From Membranipora membranacea (taxonomy: Eukaryota; Bryozoa; Gymnolaemata; Cheilostomatida; Membraniporidae): DNA of 64,000 nt. The translations under genes were made by a program, and so were the position numbers. Below, in pieces: positions 28,001-43,000 of this stretch. The DNA is taken from positions 24,366,001-24,430,000 of the forward strand of contig OU612065.1 in the NCBI GenBank assembly GCA_914767715.1. Direction: 5' to 3'. The first letter of the stretch is position 1; each line of letters starts with the position of its first letter. Below the pieces are notes generated by a model. That model worked only from the letters and a program-made list of their open reading frames with translations, was not told the DNA's origin and did not search any database.

Positions 28001-31000
28001 TATTATTTCATCAGATTTTAAATATGCTAGACAATAATCATGATCGAATTGTGTTCTCCATGAGGAGACAAATCATATCTAAAAGAGAGCACAGAAAGGT
28101 GTCATATGTCGACATCATAAAAAAATTTATTGACGCAAGTACAATCACAGCTACTTGTACTGCTTTTACCTTGTTGTCATCCATGACAGTGTTGAGTGAC
28201 TCAATCCACATAGGATCAATATCACCATCCAGTACGATCCACTTCGGTCCGTCGTGTGTGATGTTAGCCAGATCTCTCATAATCACAGAGAACAAACCGT
28301 CCTTCCACTCACGAGTAGATGGGTTGATAACTCCAAACAGCTCGTCATTAGTGACAGCTTTGGGGTTGAGATCTTGAGCGATTGGTTTCATCTTCTGCAT
28401 CTGGTAGGTTTTGCTGAGTGTTTTCCAGACCATAGATTTACCAGTTCCGGCATTTCCAATGATGAACACGGAGTGACGCACCTACATTGTACAATAAATC
28501 CAATTGACAAATGTTCACAAAATCAGACATAATTCAAAAAATGATAAATCTGAATGCTTGTTTATGATTCTTTTTGTGGCAGATAATGCATTTTCACATA
28601 ATCATGTTATGTTGTCATATTATTTCTTTCTTTTTTCTTATCACTTTTATTGGCAGTCTATTTCATTCCAGTAGCGGAATGTTTTCCGATTAGGCCGAAA
28701 AAAAGAGGAAAAGGAAAACAATTTCAGTAGTTCACTTGTGAATGGACATACCTCAAACAATTCCTGAAGCTGTACAACTTTGAGGATGAATCCTTCCTCA
28801 GGCTGAAGCTTGAGAGCCAGAGCTCCATTTCTCAGCTCCTTCTCAAACTCCAGATTCCTCTTACGTGGCACATCGAGAGCAGGGAACAAGTCACCAATCA
28901 GACCCATGAAAATAGGTACGTCATCTGTCACAATCTTGGGTGTGTTGAAATCTCTTAGAGCTCTCATCAATACCTGAAACAAGCAGCATGATCAGTTTAC
29001 TACTTATGCCCCCTCATATCTACACTTTTCATTTGGCAAACAGTATCATCCAGAACGGATGTGTTTTATAACTTGCTAAAGAAATTGAGACAAAGATAAT
29101 TAATATCAGTGGATATTGAAATTGCACACAGTTCACAACATGAGAATACAACACAAAGCGTCCTTTTCAACAAACAAAAAAAATCAATGATTGGAGTTGC
29201 CCTCCTTGTTTTCATGTGCACATAGCACTGATTGTATGACAGACAATTTTATCTTGTTAACGACTGTACCTGGTCCTCAGGTCTGTCAGGATCACTTCTC
29301 TTCAGAGCACCAGCCACCACAAGTACAGACTTGATAGCTCTCAGACCCCAATCGTAATGGTCTTGTTTGGAGAGCAGCTCTCGGCACAATGTGTACAGAG
29401 TGATGAACTTTCTGGCAAGTAAACGGGCATCTAAGAAACCCTCAGCGACCAACATAATCTCACAAATCAGCTCAAAGTCAGGCACAACCATAGCACATGG
29501 TCTGAACAGGGCCTTAAGGTTCTCTGGCAATTCAGCACGTCCAGCATAACCTGCAAGAGGGAAACAAACAATTGATCAAAAACTGCTTTAACTGGACTGG
29601 ACATCTAACACACAGTGATTTTGAAAGACTGCATTGGATACAATACAATACAATATGATTACCTGAAGTCCTCAGGAATTGGCACCAGCAGTAAATTGGG
29701 AGTGGAAGTATTGCAATTTTCGAAGCATTGCTATTATGACGATCATAGAGAAAATAATAGGTATAAAACATCTACCCTTTGGATATTCACCAAAAGTATG
29801 GAAAATGAGTCTCTCAGTTTCAGTTCTCACATACAGTTAATGTATCATTATCATACTACTTTATCATACAAACCTGGATTCATTGTGATGAAGAGTCCGA
29901 CTGTTGGAGTAAGGTTGATGTCTTCACCAAGGAAGGAGAATCTCTTCTTCTTGTCTCTGATGGCATCCTGGATACATTTGACCTGGACAGCCACCACAGA
30001 CAGCACCTCTACGGCGATTCTGTTGAACTCATCAAAACATCCCCAAGCTCCAGACTGGGCTAGACCCTTGTAGATGTTTCCGATAGACTGTGGAACAAAA
30101 TAATCAGTGCCAATGTTATCATGCATATTGAGGGTAACATACATGGCAGCATTTTATAGTATTTTTAAATCGGATCAGAATCAGACCAGCAATTGAAATT
30201 GTCTTTCTCTGGTAATTGCTTTGCATAACTGTAGACAAGATTTACTTCCTATTATATATAGATCATTTTATTTGGCAGATAATATCATCCTGTTTTCCAT
30301 AAGAAATTAAGGCAAAAGTTGGGGAAAATTTGAGTTAACAGTAAAATGTAAAATGTCATGAGCAACATAAACTATAAGCAAATAAATCTAACCTTGTAGT
30401 CCATCTGTTCGGAGCAGTTGAACACATATACCATGATGCCAATAGCTCGTCCCAAATCTTTAGTTGTCTCTGTTTTACCAGTTCCGGCAGGCCCAGCAGG
30501 TGCTCCGCTCATTGTCAGATGGAGAGATTGTGTGAGTGTGATGTAGCACCTGTCAGTTAGTGGTGTTATGACAAGACGTGGTGTGTTACCCAGGTACTCA
30601 TATGAATACTTGAACTGGGCATCACAGATATTGGCATAACAATGCCTGCCAGTCTCATCCCACCTATGTCTTAGCTGTGACAGCCACATGAAAGCTGCAG
30701 CACTGTCAATCTACAGATGAAAAAATAACATTGTATTGTTTATGACATGTCCTGTTTATGACAAAACAGAGGGTTGGCTGCCCCTAAAGAGGGACGCAAG
30801 TTGCCCGAAGTCCTCATAATGAGAGTGTGATATATCCTAGAAAACTAGAATGCATCCTAGAGGTGAGGCCATGGAGGACCTCCTAATCTTGAGTATACAG
30901 CAGGCTGCCAGAAACTGAAACAGGCACTAATCGCCCATTGGCAGTGACACTTTGATCTTAGCCAATGTTCGATGTCATACTATCATATCATTCATATCAC

Positions 31001-34000
31001 CATATCAATTTTTTTACATTTGCAGTTCTGGTGATGTGCAGTACTGATAAATTATTCATTTTTACTCTCCAGGTTCAGAACCTTACCTTGTGAGTAATCA
31101 TCTTAGCGACAACATCTCGAGCGTGCACATCAATGGTACAGATGGTCATAATCTTCTGTCTGTCTCCCTGAGTAAGCTTAGAAATCAGCATGGAAATAAG
31201 CTGATTTAGCTGAGTGATCTGTTTCTTGTTGTAGTCTTTGAGGGCGTTCTCATAACCCTCCTCGAGTCTGGCAAAGGCAATGTTGACCTCAGTTGTCCAC
31301 CAGACCTGAGTACCACAGAGGGCCACCTGAGCAGGGAAGTCAAACAGCCAAGCCTCTCTTGGCTTCTCTTCATAAGCAACAACAGCTTCTGCGAACTCAC
31401 TTCTTACACTTTCCACCATGTCGTCAAGCAGACGATTCAGCCAAACCTCAACCTATGAGTAAATTATAACAATGCTAGATTTTATGAGGCATTGCTAGAG
31501 TGCATAATATATTCACAGGACAGTTCTGGCCATCATAGAATTTGGGTCAATTTGTATACATAATCGGAGTCCAAAGATTTTACAGGAATGCTGAGTGCCG
31601 CTTATTTTCATGGGTGAAGCTATTTCAATGACCGCAAAATAAGGTACAGAGAACACCTCAAATACAGAGAAGACCTCAAAAATAGTCATACTGATTCCAT
31701 ATGAGAATTCTGTGTGTCTGAAGCAATTCAAGTTTTCTTACCTGACCATCACAGTCACAAATATGAGCTAGGGTTACTTCTTCTCCGTCCTTACTGAACA
31801 TAGAAGTAGCGTTCTTACTGCACACCTCTCCTTTGTCATCCTTCTCAAACTCCAGGGCTGCCATGTTATCAAACAGCTTAGTCAAATGCTTAGCCACCTG
31901 CAAACAAAATATTTTGTGATCGTTATAGGCAATTTTCCCTTTTATGATACTATGAACAAGTGAACTTTATCATTCAATGTACAAAAATATTTAATATCGT
32001 TGTGAATTGAGAGGTTTCCAGAAAATCACCATTAGGCAATAAATTGAGTGAGTTCACTATGAGCTAGTGATAGCAAGAAATTATATAGAGTATATAATCT
32101 TTCTGAATAATCAGTTAATGTCAGTACAGTAGCATGATGTGAGTACAGCTATTTTCTATTACTTACAACCACAGGGTTGTTTCCATTTGATAGAATGTCG
32201 AGCAGATCAGCAGAGGATACGAAGTAGAACCTGGGGAAGGCGAGTCGCTTAGTCTCCAGGTATTCAGCCAGAGCTTTCTCACAGATACTGAGGTCAGACT
32301 GAATCTGTTCCAGTCTCTCATAGAGACGAGGTTTGTTTGTAGCCTCGACAACATTCTTTGTTCCTTCGACCTCATTGATTAGACCCTGAAAGAGACAAAT
32401 TGTTTACATTGTAAACAAGGCTTTGAGATCAACGGTCAAGCGTGTGGCAGAACTAAACACCATAACCATCTGCATCTACAGCAACCACAAATCACACTCT
32501 TTAAGATACCAGTGATATGTGATATCCAACAAATTTACCAAATTTTGATCGAGCCTTAGATGGGTGAACAAAGATCAATAGCCACAAGATATAGTTGTGA
32601 GAAAACGTAATAGAATAGACTGTATACCTTGAATGAGCTATCAATCCTGTCAAATCTGTCAGAGTCATCAGGCAGCTGTCTTCTGATATCCTCAGAGCCG
32701 ATGAAGATACTCTCTAAATGAGACCAAGTTCTCTGCACCTCAAACCAGATTGTGATAACCTGGAATCATGTAGGATATAAACTAAATTGATTTTTCCTAT
32801 TCATAAACAAATATACATATGTACTGTGAGCAGCAAAAATGATGTATACAAAACTAGGTTGACAACAGTTGTTCCTCTAGTCCCTGGACTATCTAGCTGT
32901 TCTCTTGCTTTCTATCATATATATTCTTTTTCTTTTCATCACAAGCATTCTTTTATATCTTTCCTTTCAGCAGTATAAAAAAAGAAAATAAAATGTATGT
33001 GTAGCATGAGGATATTTAAAGTCAAGCTATATACCTGATCAGCATTACTGAGCTTCTTCTGCCAGCTGCTAACTTGCTCCTGGAAGAAGGCGATATACTT
33101 GCTGGTGAGCATGTTCTGTAGTTGTACTTGATTGTCCTCAAGAGTCTCAATGAGCTCCTCAGAAGCACCCAGCAGAGTGACTTTAGTTCTCGGATGTGGG
33201 TGGTGATCAAACTCCATTGTCTTCCATGTTACATCCAGCTCTCTAAGTACCTTCTCCATACCCATCTCCTTTACGGCCTTGTCCACAATTCCTCTGACCT
33301 ATGAAAATAAAAATTAACAGTTTAGACACCATATCAAACAGGGTGGGAGACAAAAGACCTGTAACAAAATCTGCCTGTACCAAAAACACCAGACAGTATT
33401 TCAGCCTTATGAATTATAGTTGGTCATCAAGACAAGGTAAGATGACTTGACCAAATCCACATTGTAGCATTGTAGTGTCATCCAATGTGGAAAATCAAAC
33501 CACTATGGTGCCTCAGTTTTCGGAGTCTTTTAAACTCACCTCATCCTCAAACTCGTGGAGGTTGAGTGAGACCAGATCACTGAGAGTTGTGCTCTCATCC
33601 ATAGTGAACTTGACACCGGTGGCCTGCATAAGCTGCTGCCAATGTCGGTCTCTGATAGCTGGGTTCTGCAGCTCAGCGACAGCACGCAGTGATGTTATCA
33701 TGTTCTTTACAACATTTTCTACCCCGCCATATGTATCCCAAGCTCTCATCTCTTTGTCCAGTGATCTGACTTCCTACAAGATTAAAAACATTATTTTAAT
33801 ACTTCATGTGAGGGTTAAAATAAATCTTATCTTACCTTATCTAAGATAGCATTTATAAATTCGTTAAATTAGATCAGATGTACAAAGATAAACAAAAATC
33901 TTGAGTTTTATAATGAATTCAATTCAAAGCTTGAACCTTTTGGTCCCGGTCAAATCAGGGCATGCCTATAAATTATGTATATACATGAACATGGATTATT

Positions 34001-37000
34001 GTATCATTGTTCGATTAAGTGCTGAAGTAATAAAATTAAAATGCAGCAGGCTGTAATGTATACCTTAGCAAACTTCTTGCAGTCCATGTCCATCTGCTCG
34101 ACATTGATTGACTCCCAAGGAGTTGTCTTCCAGTCCTCGATAGAGCTTCTCACAAGATATACATAATCCCAAAGGATTTTCAGCATCTTAACCTCCTTTC
34201 GGCATGTCTTCAGCTGCTTGAAGTCAGGTACATTGACCTAATAACAAAGAGATCTGTACTTAGAGAACTGAACATGTTTTACATAATACCTGCAATGGAT
34301 TTCTTGTGTTGAAGTGGTATAAGCTTGTAGAATGTTGTATATCAGTAAATATTTTCAAGGAAATACAGTAGTAGGATTGAAAAAAGAGCGCAAGAGAGGA
34401 ATAAAGTGAAGTGAAATAAAGCATTGAAGATAGATTGTCAGTTTTTTGTTTGCCTACTTTTGCTGTCATCCATTCTGTACCAGAAAATGTGTGCTTTGGG
34501 TATAACACATTTGTGCTCAAAATAATATTTTGCCAATCTAAGCTAAGATTACAGCTTAAATAACCAATAAGTGGTTCCTTTAAAGAACCCTTCTCATACA
34601 TCCAAACACAGAAAAAAACTCAAGTGTGTTGAGTTTGGGACAAAAAGTTGGTGAAATTTCCTATACATAAGTCTTACCTCGACCTACACATGACACAAAA
34701 CACAAATAGTACACTCAATATAAGTCACAGTCTGTGTAATCTCTGCCAAAACCAGGTAGCACTCAGCAGTGAACCAACTAGCTAGGAGTATGCGATGTTT
34801 TGGACTTGGTTTTGTTTCAACCATAGCCACATATAATAATCTGGCTATGGTTGAAACAGATTATGAGCAACTTTTGACCATTACAACAATCAAAGTATTC
34901 GAGTTTAAAGGCCATTACAGGTCTTGTGCGCCATGATCAAATCAAACAGCGTCTTGAAAACTTCCTTATGACAGTGCATCACAATTGGACATTGTGTACT
35001 TGCTGACAAAAGAGGTCACCAACAAAAACATGCTGTCAACATTATACAGTTACATTACAGAGTATTTACAACGCTTTCACTTACCTCAAACAGGGCAGCG
35101 CTCTCATTGAGAGCAATCATCTCCTTCTCCATGGCATGTATTGTCATATGCTGTACATCGAGCTGTTCGTATGAATCAGGACACTCATAGAAGAAAGGTC
35201 CGATGGCTCTGAACTGCTCTCTGAATGTATGCTGCTGTACGTCGAAGGTAGCAGTCTTACGTCTGATGTTAGCCACCTCGTTAGTCTGTAGAGGAGCCAC
35301 TTGCTGCTTCACTGTGATAGCAATCTTCTTAGTGTTGTTCCATTGCTCAGGTAGCTCTTGCAGCTGCTGGTGAACCTGGATTAATTGATAATAATGTTTC
35401 GTTAAGACCCAATCAGACATGAATAAGAAGGAACCTGGCCTTACATACATTAAGAGATTTCTTTTTCTTGACAATTTTATTGGCAGTCATTTAATAGTGA
35501 AATGTTTTCCAAGAAGTTCCGAATAAAAGGGGAAAAGAAAACACGAATGACATCATTATGAAAATATTGTCAAATTTGATGAAGATTGAATACACCCAGC
35601 GCTGTCAAAATTGAAAGTTCTTTGCTGTTACTCCTTACACCCTTATTATATTGTAGTCTAAACTTTCCTACCTCCTCAGGCATTTCCTGGTTGTAAGTCT
35701 TGAGAAGCTCGATTGTCTCTTTGAGTGGCTCAAACATCTCATCAGTGGCTGCCTGTCTGTCTCTGACAGCGATCAGGTGACCCATACAGCCGGTCAACCC
35801 TTCATAATCTCCCTCAGCTACCTCGGTCTGCAGACCGCTATCTGTGGCCTGGATGAAGGCGCTCAAGTCCTTCAAGCTGTGAAAAGATAAATGAAATTAT
35901 TGTTAAGAGTCAGCAAAGTGAAAAGATTTGACCAACATTGTATCTATCAATGAGCAACAATGGTAGTGGTAGTCAGTGTACTATCTCATTATTGTTAATG
36001 ATAACGTGTTAACCAAATTTAGTTAATCATCCCTCTACAGAATACTGAAGCGATCATCTCACCTGTTGGTAACATGATCAATGAGATGTTGTTTGAACAT
36101 GAAGCTCCATCTCTTGATGATATTGAGAAGTGCCTGCTTGAATGGATTGGCATCAACTCTGAACCAGTTCTCAAAGATATGGACTCCCTGAATCTCCTCG
36201 ACCTCATCGTAAATCTTCTCATATGTGTCGACCTGAAGCAAAAAGAGGGAGATTATCAGCTCATTATACAAGACAGGTTGATATATATTGATAGTTGGTT
36301 GGTTGATAGGTTGATCTTACCATCAACGGCATTGACGAATCTTTAAGCTCGAGGTAAAGAGTTATTCACCTAACATCAACGAGGAGACAATTCTGCATAA
36401 TCACACATTTAACTTTCATTCATTGTTTATTTATACATGAATAAAATGTATAAAGTACAAAACAGATATTCTACTTGAAGTGGCTAATGAATTAAAAGTA
36501 TTTATTGGTTTAAATTTCCTTACCTGTTCCTTGAATTGGTCGAGAGTTGGTGGGCATTCTGGTACTCCATCCTCAGCGTGAGCCTCGATCTCCTCAGCAG
36601 TAAGTACATGGTTATACAGCAGGAACTGCCTCATGAACTCATTCCTATCATCCACCCACAAGTAGGCGTATGTATCAAATGAGTTTCTGTATTCACATGC
36701 CTTGTTCATAATACCTATAAAACGACAACCATTTATTTAGAAAACCTTAGTAACAATTCCCAACAAAGGAGAAAACGGACTTGTATGCAAAGATGTAATG
36801 AGGTAAATACGGGAAAAAATTGCATGGCAGGCTCAGATACCTTCTGTATAGCACAAAGTACAATAGATTGGGTATAATCGTAGCTAAGTATAAAATTGTA
36901 TATATGTATAATAACATAATATAGTACATAATATAATATATAATATTAGTAATTCGTATATAATATTAGTAATTCGTCTCACCTGTGACTCTCTCCATGA

Positions 37001-40000
37001 GCTCAGTTCTCATCTCGCTGAGTTCATCCATCTCCTCGAGATCCTCCTGATAGTGAGATACTCCAGTGTGTGTAGCCAGGCGAGGTATCAGTGACGCCTG
37101 CTTATACACATCTCCTACTAATCCATCTACCAGGTCATAGTAACCATCGGCGATACCGTAATCCAGAGAAGGATGGAATATCATATCAGGAATCTGAAAT
37201 AGATAGGGCAGATTGCTTTGTATTCAATCCTGTAGAGGTAACAGTCCAGTAAAAACATCTCTGATCAATACCTTATAATTTGCCTGAAATAATACCATTG
37301 CAGTGTCAATATTTTGAATTCTTTGCAGAAACACCACTTCACAACACCACATCTTGTACTTATTTTCAAACGATTTTGTGACATGCCTTTCTATGACAAA
37401 AATCATCCCATTGACCTTACCTGTAGCTCAAGCTTAGCCTCAAACAGAACGTCTTGGCTGGCTCTGGAGACATCAGTGTTCTCCAGGAAGTAAGCCAGAC
37501 TGCAGTGGATAATATTGAAGAATCCGTCGACAGTTATCTCATCTACATAATCCACATAAGCCTTCCAGGTGTCTGAGCTCTCATCAGCTTTGAACAGATC
37601 TAAGTTCTCCTGTAACGAGAAAAAAATTCAATATTATATTACAAATATTGTTTTAATTTGCCATATCAATACAGAGGGCTTAAGTAGATTAAAGGGTTCG
37701 TTTAGAGCTCTGTAATCAAGCAATGCCGCCAAATCATATCTTTACAATACTGATCTACAGGTTCAACACTGTAAAAATACCGGTTTATTTTTTTACAATA
37801 TCTACATCATGTTATTATTATTATTATTGTTATTATGCAGGAGTATATTATTTTGAAATGTTTAATCAGCGTACCTTGACGAGAGCGTGGATCTTGGTAC
37901 CGACTTCCTTGATCTCATTGTATCTCTTAGTGATTCTATCGTTCCTATCATCCAGGCTAAGCATGTGGTCAGTCTTAGTATCCTTCTTTCTCTCAAACAG
38001 AGCCAGTTTGTTCCATGTCTGCATGAGCTTAGTGATATTCTCCACATTATCTTTAGCTTTCTGTACTCTCTGCTCCAAATCGTGAACCAAATCACGAGTC
38101 TGCTCAATGTAGTCCCATGCACCTGATAATAGAGAGAACGACCATGAAGTATGAGAATTTGGGTGATGTGGACAAGAGATTCAAAACTGACCAATTATAT
38201 TGCATAGATTTTAGAATGCCATATTGCAGAATATGTTTACTAGATTCCATACACCCTATGATCAATTATCATTATTATTCTCACGCATTTACAATTGCAT
38301 TTAATTATTACACATAATATTATTTACACATTGATAATCACATATTTATACACGTTATTATTACACTTACTATCATTAGTCCAGTTGAGGGCCTTCTCTG
38401 CTTGCTCGAGCTGAGTGTCGATCTCTTTGAGCTGCTGGTCGATCAGCGGATACTCGACCTCCAGTATGGTGGTCCTGACCTTGTTGTACCATGCAACAGT
38501 AAGGTCAAGGTTGGCTCTGAATCTACGGAATATCTCGTTCTTAGCGAAGAGCTCAGCAGCGTCAGCGGGGATGTCCTCAGAGGCTCTCTTCTCCAGATAA
38601 TGTACCTCACGCAGCACAGCCACAAGCTATCAACATTAAATGCAGTGTTACAATATAATTCATATGCAGCAGAATAGGGAATAAGTCAAGAATATATCTA
38701 GTTAGGTTTTGCCAGCATAGAAGGTAAGAGAGCGTATTAGTGAAGATCAAAGCCTATAAATCAATTTGATCATGGACAGAGGCTAACAGGAAATTGCAAT
38801 GAGGAATTTTTAGTACCTAGTGAGGTCAACTAGTTATTTTTAATTTGCTTTAATTATAAACTTTTAGAAAACCTCAATAAATAAATAAATAAATAAATGA
38901 ATAAATAAATAAGTGGGGTAATGCAAATTGGGTTGCGCCTGAATGTTACCTGTGGGTCAAAGTTGACAGCGATGAGTTTTGACTCCTCATTTCTTGTAAG
39001 CAGTGGCTGCTGGAGATTGAATGAACAAGCTTCAGCGACACCAGCAGTCCATTCAGCGTAGATACTAGACTCATACCTAAACAAGGGAAGCAATCAAGTT
39101 AAAGTGCTGTAGAACGTAATTAAGTAGTATTTGGTCAAAATTAGAATAATTTCATGTGATAACTGAAGTCAATTTGAATAAGTGTAGATCTGTACTAATA
39201 CTTACTCTGAAAGCAGTTTCAGCATCTCCTCATACTTGATGAACATCTTCTTGGCTTCAAGACTCTGCATGCATGGATGGTCTACATGTTTGAAGCTACC
39301 CATTGGTACCTCGAGTCTCTGCCTCAACTCCTGGGCCCATCTCAGTCCTCCGTATACCTAAAGAGTAGGCAATATATTTATTGTATTGCATAAAGAGTAT
39401 AAACTATGTTAAAGAGAGAGAAGTTAGATTCAGTAATAACATCAATAAGCTGATGACATCAGCATCATCATTTTAAAATATCTTTGCATAAACTATGTGC
39501 CTCAATGGATATAAGATGGCTCTTTATCCACTGTAAATCAAGGATCCTTACCTTTGGGAAGTTCTGGTGAACTGGTGGCACACCATCCGTGGAGATCCTC
39601 TCCATTTGTTGGTCATAAATGACTTTCGAGTAGTCTAACTCCTCGTCCATCATCACTACCAGCTGGGGGTAGTATGGGTCAAATATCTCCTTGATAATTG
39701 GTCTCTCAAGCAGTCCGCCGAAGATATCAACCAGCTTGAAAAGTGAAGAGATACCAGATTAGATATAATATTACCAATAACGCGTACAATATCACATGTA
39801 ATTATGCAAAAGTTCCGCACCAGGCTTAAAAGAGTCGATAGTTGAATATTCAATGAGTATTATGGGGAGCTATGTAGATCAAGTTTGCCTACATTCGGGT
39901 TTGCCACCCTTCCAGTAGGGGGAAGCGATTCCGAATGCAGGAAAACTGGACCAAACTAGGTCTAGGAGCTATGTATCAGAGCAGTTGTGAATAACTAGCT

Positions 40001-43000
40001 TGCATGATTGATTTCAAATATTGTGTTTAGACATACTCTGAAGGCGCTCTCTAGTCCCGAACAGTCCTCGTAACCCTGACAGATGATAGAGGCCAGACGT
40101 CTGTCCAAGTCATGAATATGTCCAGTAAACTGATCGTAGTCATCTATAAACTCCTGCTCATTCAGATCCAGAGCATCGTATGACTTCTCACCAAACACCT
40201 AATTAAAGGATAAGAGTGAAGGGTATGTAAATTTCAGTTATTCCTTTGAAAATGAAATCTAAAAAAATGAGAAAGTTATAACAATGACAGGACAGGCTTA
40301 GATTGAGAAGTTCAGGGCTCCGACAATCACCCGCTACCAGAGAGGACAGAGTGGAGATAGGTGAGCGTAAGTGAGCAATTTGGGAAAAAAAAAGTGTGAT
40401 TGATTGATTGTACCCAGCACCAATAAGATTAATCTGTAGAATCGCCAGATTTGCTAATAAATGTAACATGGTAAGTGAGAACGTATAATCGGAGAAGTTC
40501 TATCACAGAGAGTAAGGATCCTTATTTTGTTATTTTATCTACTATATGCATCATGCAATGAACTAGAAAATTTGGTTTCATGCTACACCATCACCAAATC
40601 TCAGTTACTTCTGCAATCATGCAGCAGCTAGAGTGTTATTCTAGGCTACCTGATACACTATATTTCAATGAATAAAGTTTTGGAGCCAGTAAAAAATTAT
40701 GAAATCAAGATCAAATCCCTACCCAGTATACATAAATCAAGTTTGAATTTTATCCACAGGCATAACAATAATAATATAATACTATTATTATAATTATTAT
40801 GTCTATGGTTTGAATAAGATAGTATAGATTAGAATAGGACAGATTGGCTAATAAAATAACCGTACCGCATTGCTGGTCGGGAACGATCTCTAAGTAAGCA
40901 AGCAAAGTATATCAACTAGTTTCAGTAAAACGATTATACAATACATAAAAAATTTAAAACAAGCATTATTTCCATTTGTGATCGTCTGGAGTACAAAAAA
41001 GGTACAAGAGTTGTCTGATTTGTATTGTTACTCATAGATGACAGGAATATGCCTTGGAGTGCAACATTCATAAACATATAAATGTGTATTTATATGTTTA
41101 ATGTTTCACATAACATCTAATATTATATCGACTCCTTGAGTTTGTTTTGCACATATGGCCTTAGCTGAGACTCATCAGTAAATTATGCTTATCCTAGAAC
41201 TAACCTTATACAATGCTTGAAATTCTATAAACATGGATTCGACTTGAGAGGAGAGTTGTTTGCCCTTGATTCCACCAAATTCTATTTTCTCGAGCTTCAT
41301 AAACTCATTGGCAGTGTCCAGCAGAGTCTAAAACAGAGACCATATACGTCATATACATAAGATTTAATATGTCAGCTGTATATGAAAAACAAGTTCTTCG
41401 TTTCTAAACACAATGAGGCCAAAGCCTCTCTTCCATACAATTATCCAGTGTGTGGCTACGCTTATTGGATATGCCTGTGACAGAGGGTGAAATTATGAGA
41501 GTTGTCATAAATATATATTTCAGACCCTTCAACACACATCATCATTGTCATGTGTGGGCCAATGTCACATCTCTGTGTCATGGAAGGTATCATGATCATT
41601 CATATTTGCCTTTTTCTCTTTTTCTCATATCTCTATGGATTGGGAGATACCAATTAAGAGATGAAAATATAGGTTGTTTCATGCTGCACAAACACACTCA
41701 CTAACCTTCAAGGTGTTAACTCTCTCAACAAACTTGTCAAATCTGGCAAACACAAGTGGAGCAGCAAACTCCCACTCGTTGACTTTCTCTCCCTCCTTGT
41801 AGTAGGTTCTCAGTTTAGCTTTGTGTTCTTCATAGCTTGCTCGGAATGCGTTGAGCGTCTTTAGACAGCTGCTTACCTTGACGACCACCTCTTCTAGCTC
41901 TCCAGTGAACAGCTCATTGGAGGATCCAAGGAATGCGTAAGCCTGTGAAAAACATCAAGATGTGAAAATAGTTAAGCTCGAAAGGGTCTTGCGTCCAACC
42001 CCTTGGTAGATGAAGGCATTGAATAGCAACATTTGTTGGTCTAGCAAATAACCTGATGCGTCTATATCTAGACATCATAAAACAGAATCTCGAATTCTGG
42101 AAAAACCTCCACACAAAAATAACGGAACATCTACTTTTCCTTTTCATTTCATTTGAAGGAGCTGAAGCTAAAAACAACATCACATCTGAGTAATGAAGTT
42201 ACTAATTTGTTAATTGTCTCCACCTACCTGCTGTATGAACAAGTTACAGAGTTCCTGGAGCAGCACGATAATTCTAGCTGGGGAGCTGTAGAATTTACTG
42301 TGGACCCAAGCGAGACAAATGCAATGCATCATGGGATTGATACTGGGTATAGCCTCATCAAACTCAGACTGGAATAGAAAAAACCGCAAAAGTTTAATAC
42401 AAGGGGGTCATCGGCACGATGCGATTGATACATAAAGGCTAGTAATAAAAATCTTGTTGAAATGACTAGAAATATGTGTCATAAGTAGAGCTACATTATT
42501 CCAACATCTGAGTAAAAGCCAATAACCAGATATTGATGTGGCTTTCGTTCCAATGGATGAGTGAATCATTTCATTTAATAAATTAATTTGAATTAATGTG
42601 TTTAAAATGTCTACAAACCTGCTCAAAGTCTTCAAAATGGCTCATCAGTGGTTTGAGATAGAGGTTGATATCCTGAGCCTCAGTCAGGGCGTTAACCACA
42701 TCAGTGAACAGAGTCTTGAATGATGGATAGTAGGAACTCTGTGTCTTCTCAAGTAATTCTGCCATTTTTCGTACCTGATAACCAAAGAACAGGTCATGAT
42801 AGATTGACGTCATTATAATGAGGTAAAAAACTGCATGATAAAACTGTGATGGATTCTCAAGAATGTTCAGCATAATTTTGTAGCATGATATAGACAAGAC
42901 TTATTGTGATGGCACCAGATAAAAGACAGACAGTCTCGTGTATATCCAATTAAATATAATATAATATAATGGCTCGATGCTTAGCCATTAGTAGAACATA

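Larger units (their letters stand above)
27162..30710 (-). other. DNAH17: Dynein exons 27-33: AAA1 and AAA2
   Basis: Exons: 30710-30393, 30087-29874, 29550-29270, 28973-28752, 28481-28170, 27884-27736, 27333-27162. AAA1 is the main ATPase site. Exon 27 carries the Walker A GPAGTGKT and exon 28 the Walker B region CFDEFNR. AAA2 in exon 31 has P-loop GNAGTGKS and [19 protein letters not shown]. Exon 32 carries the [13 protein letters not shown] motif. All catalytic motifs look intact. Confidence 0.93.
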
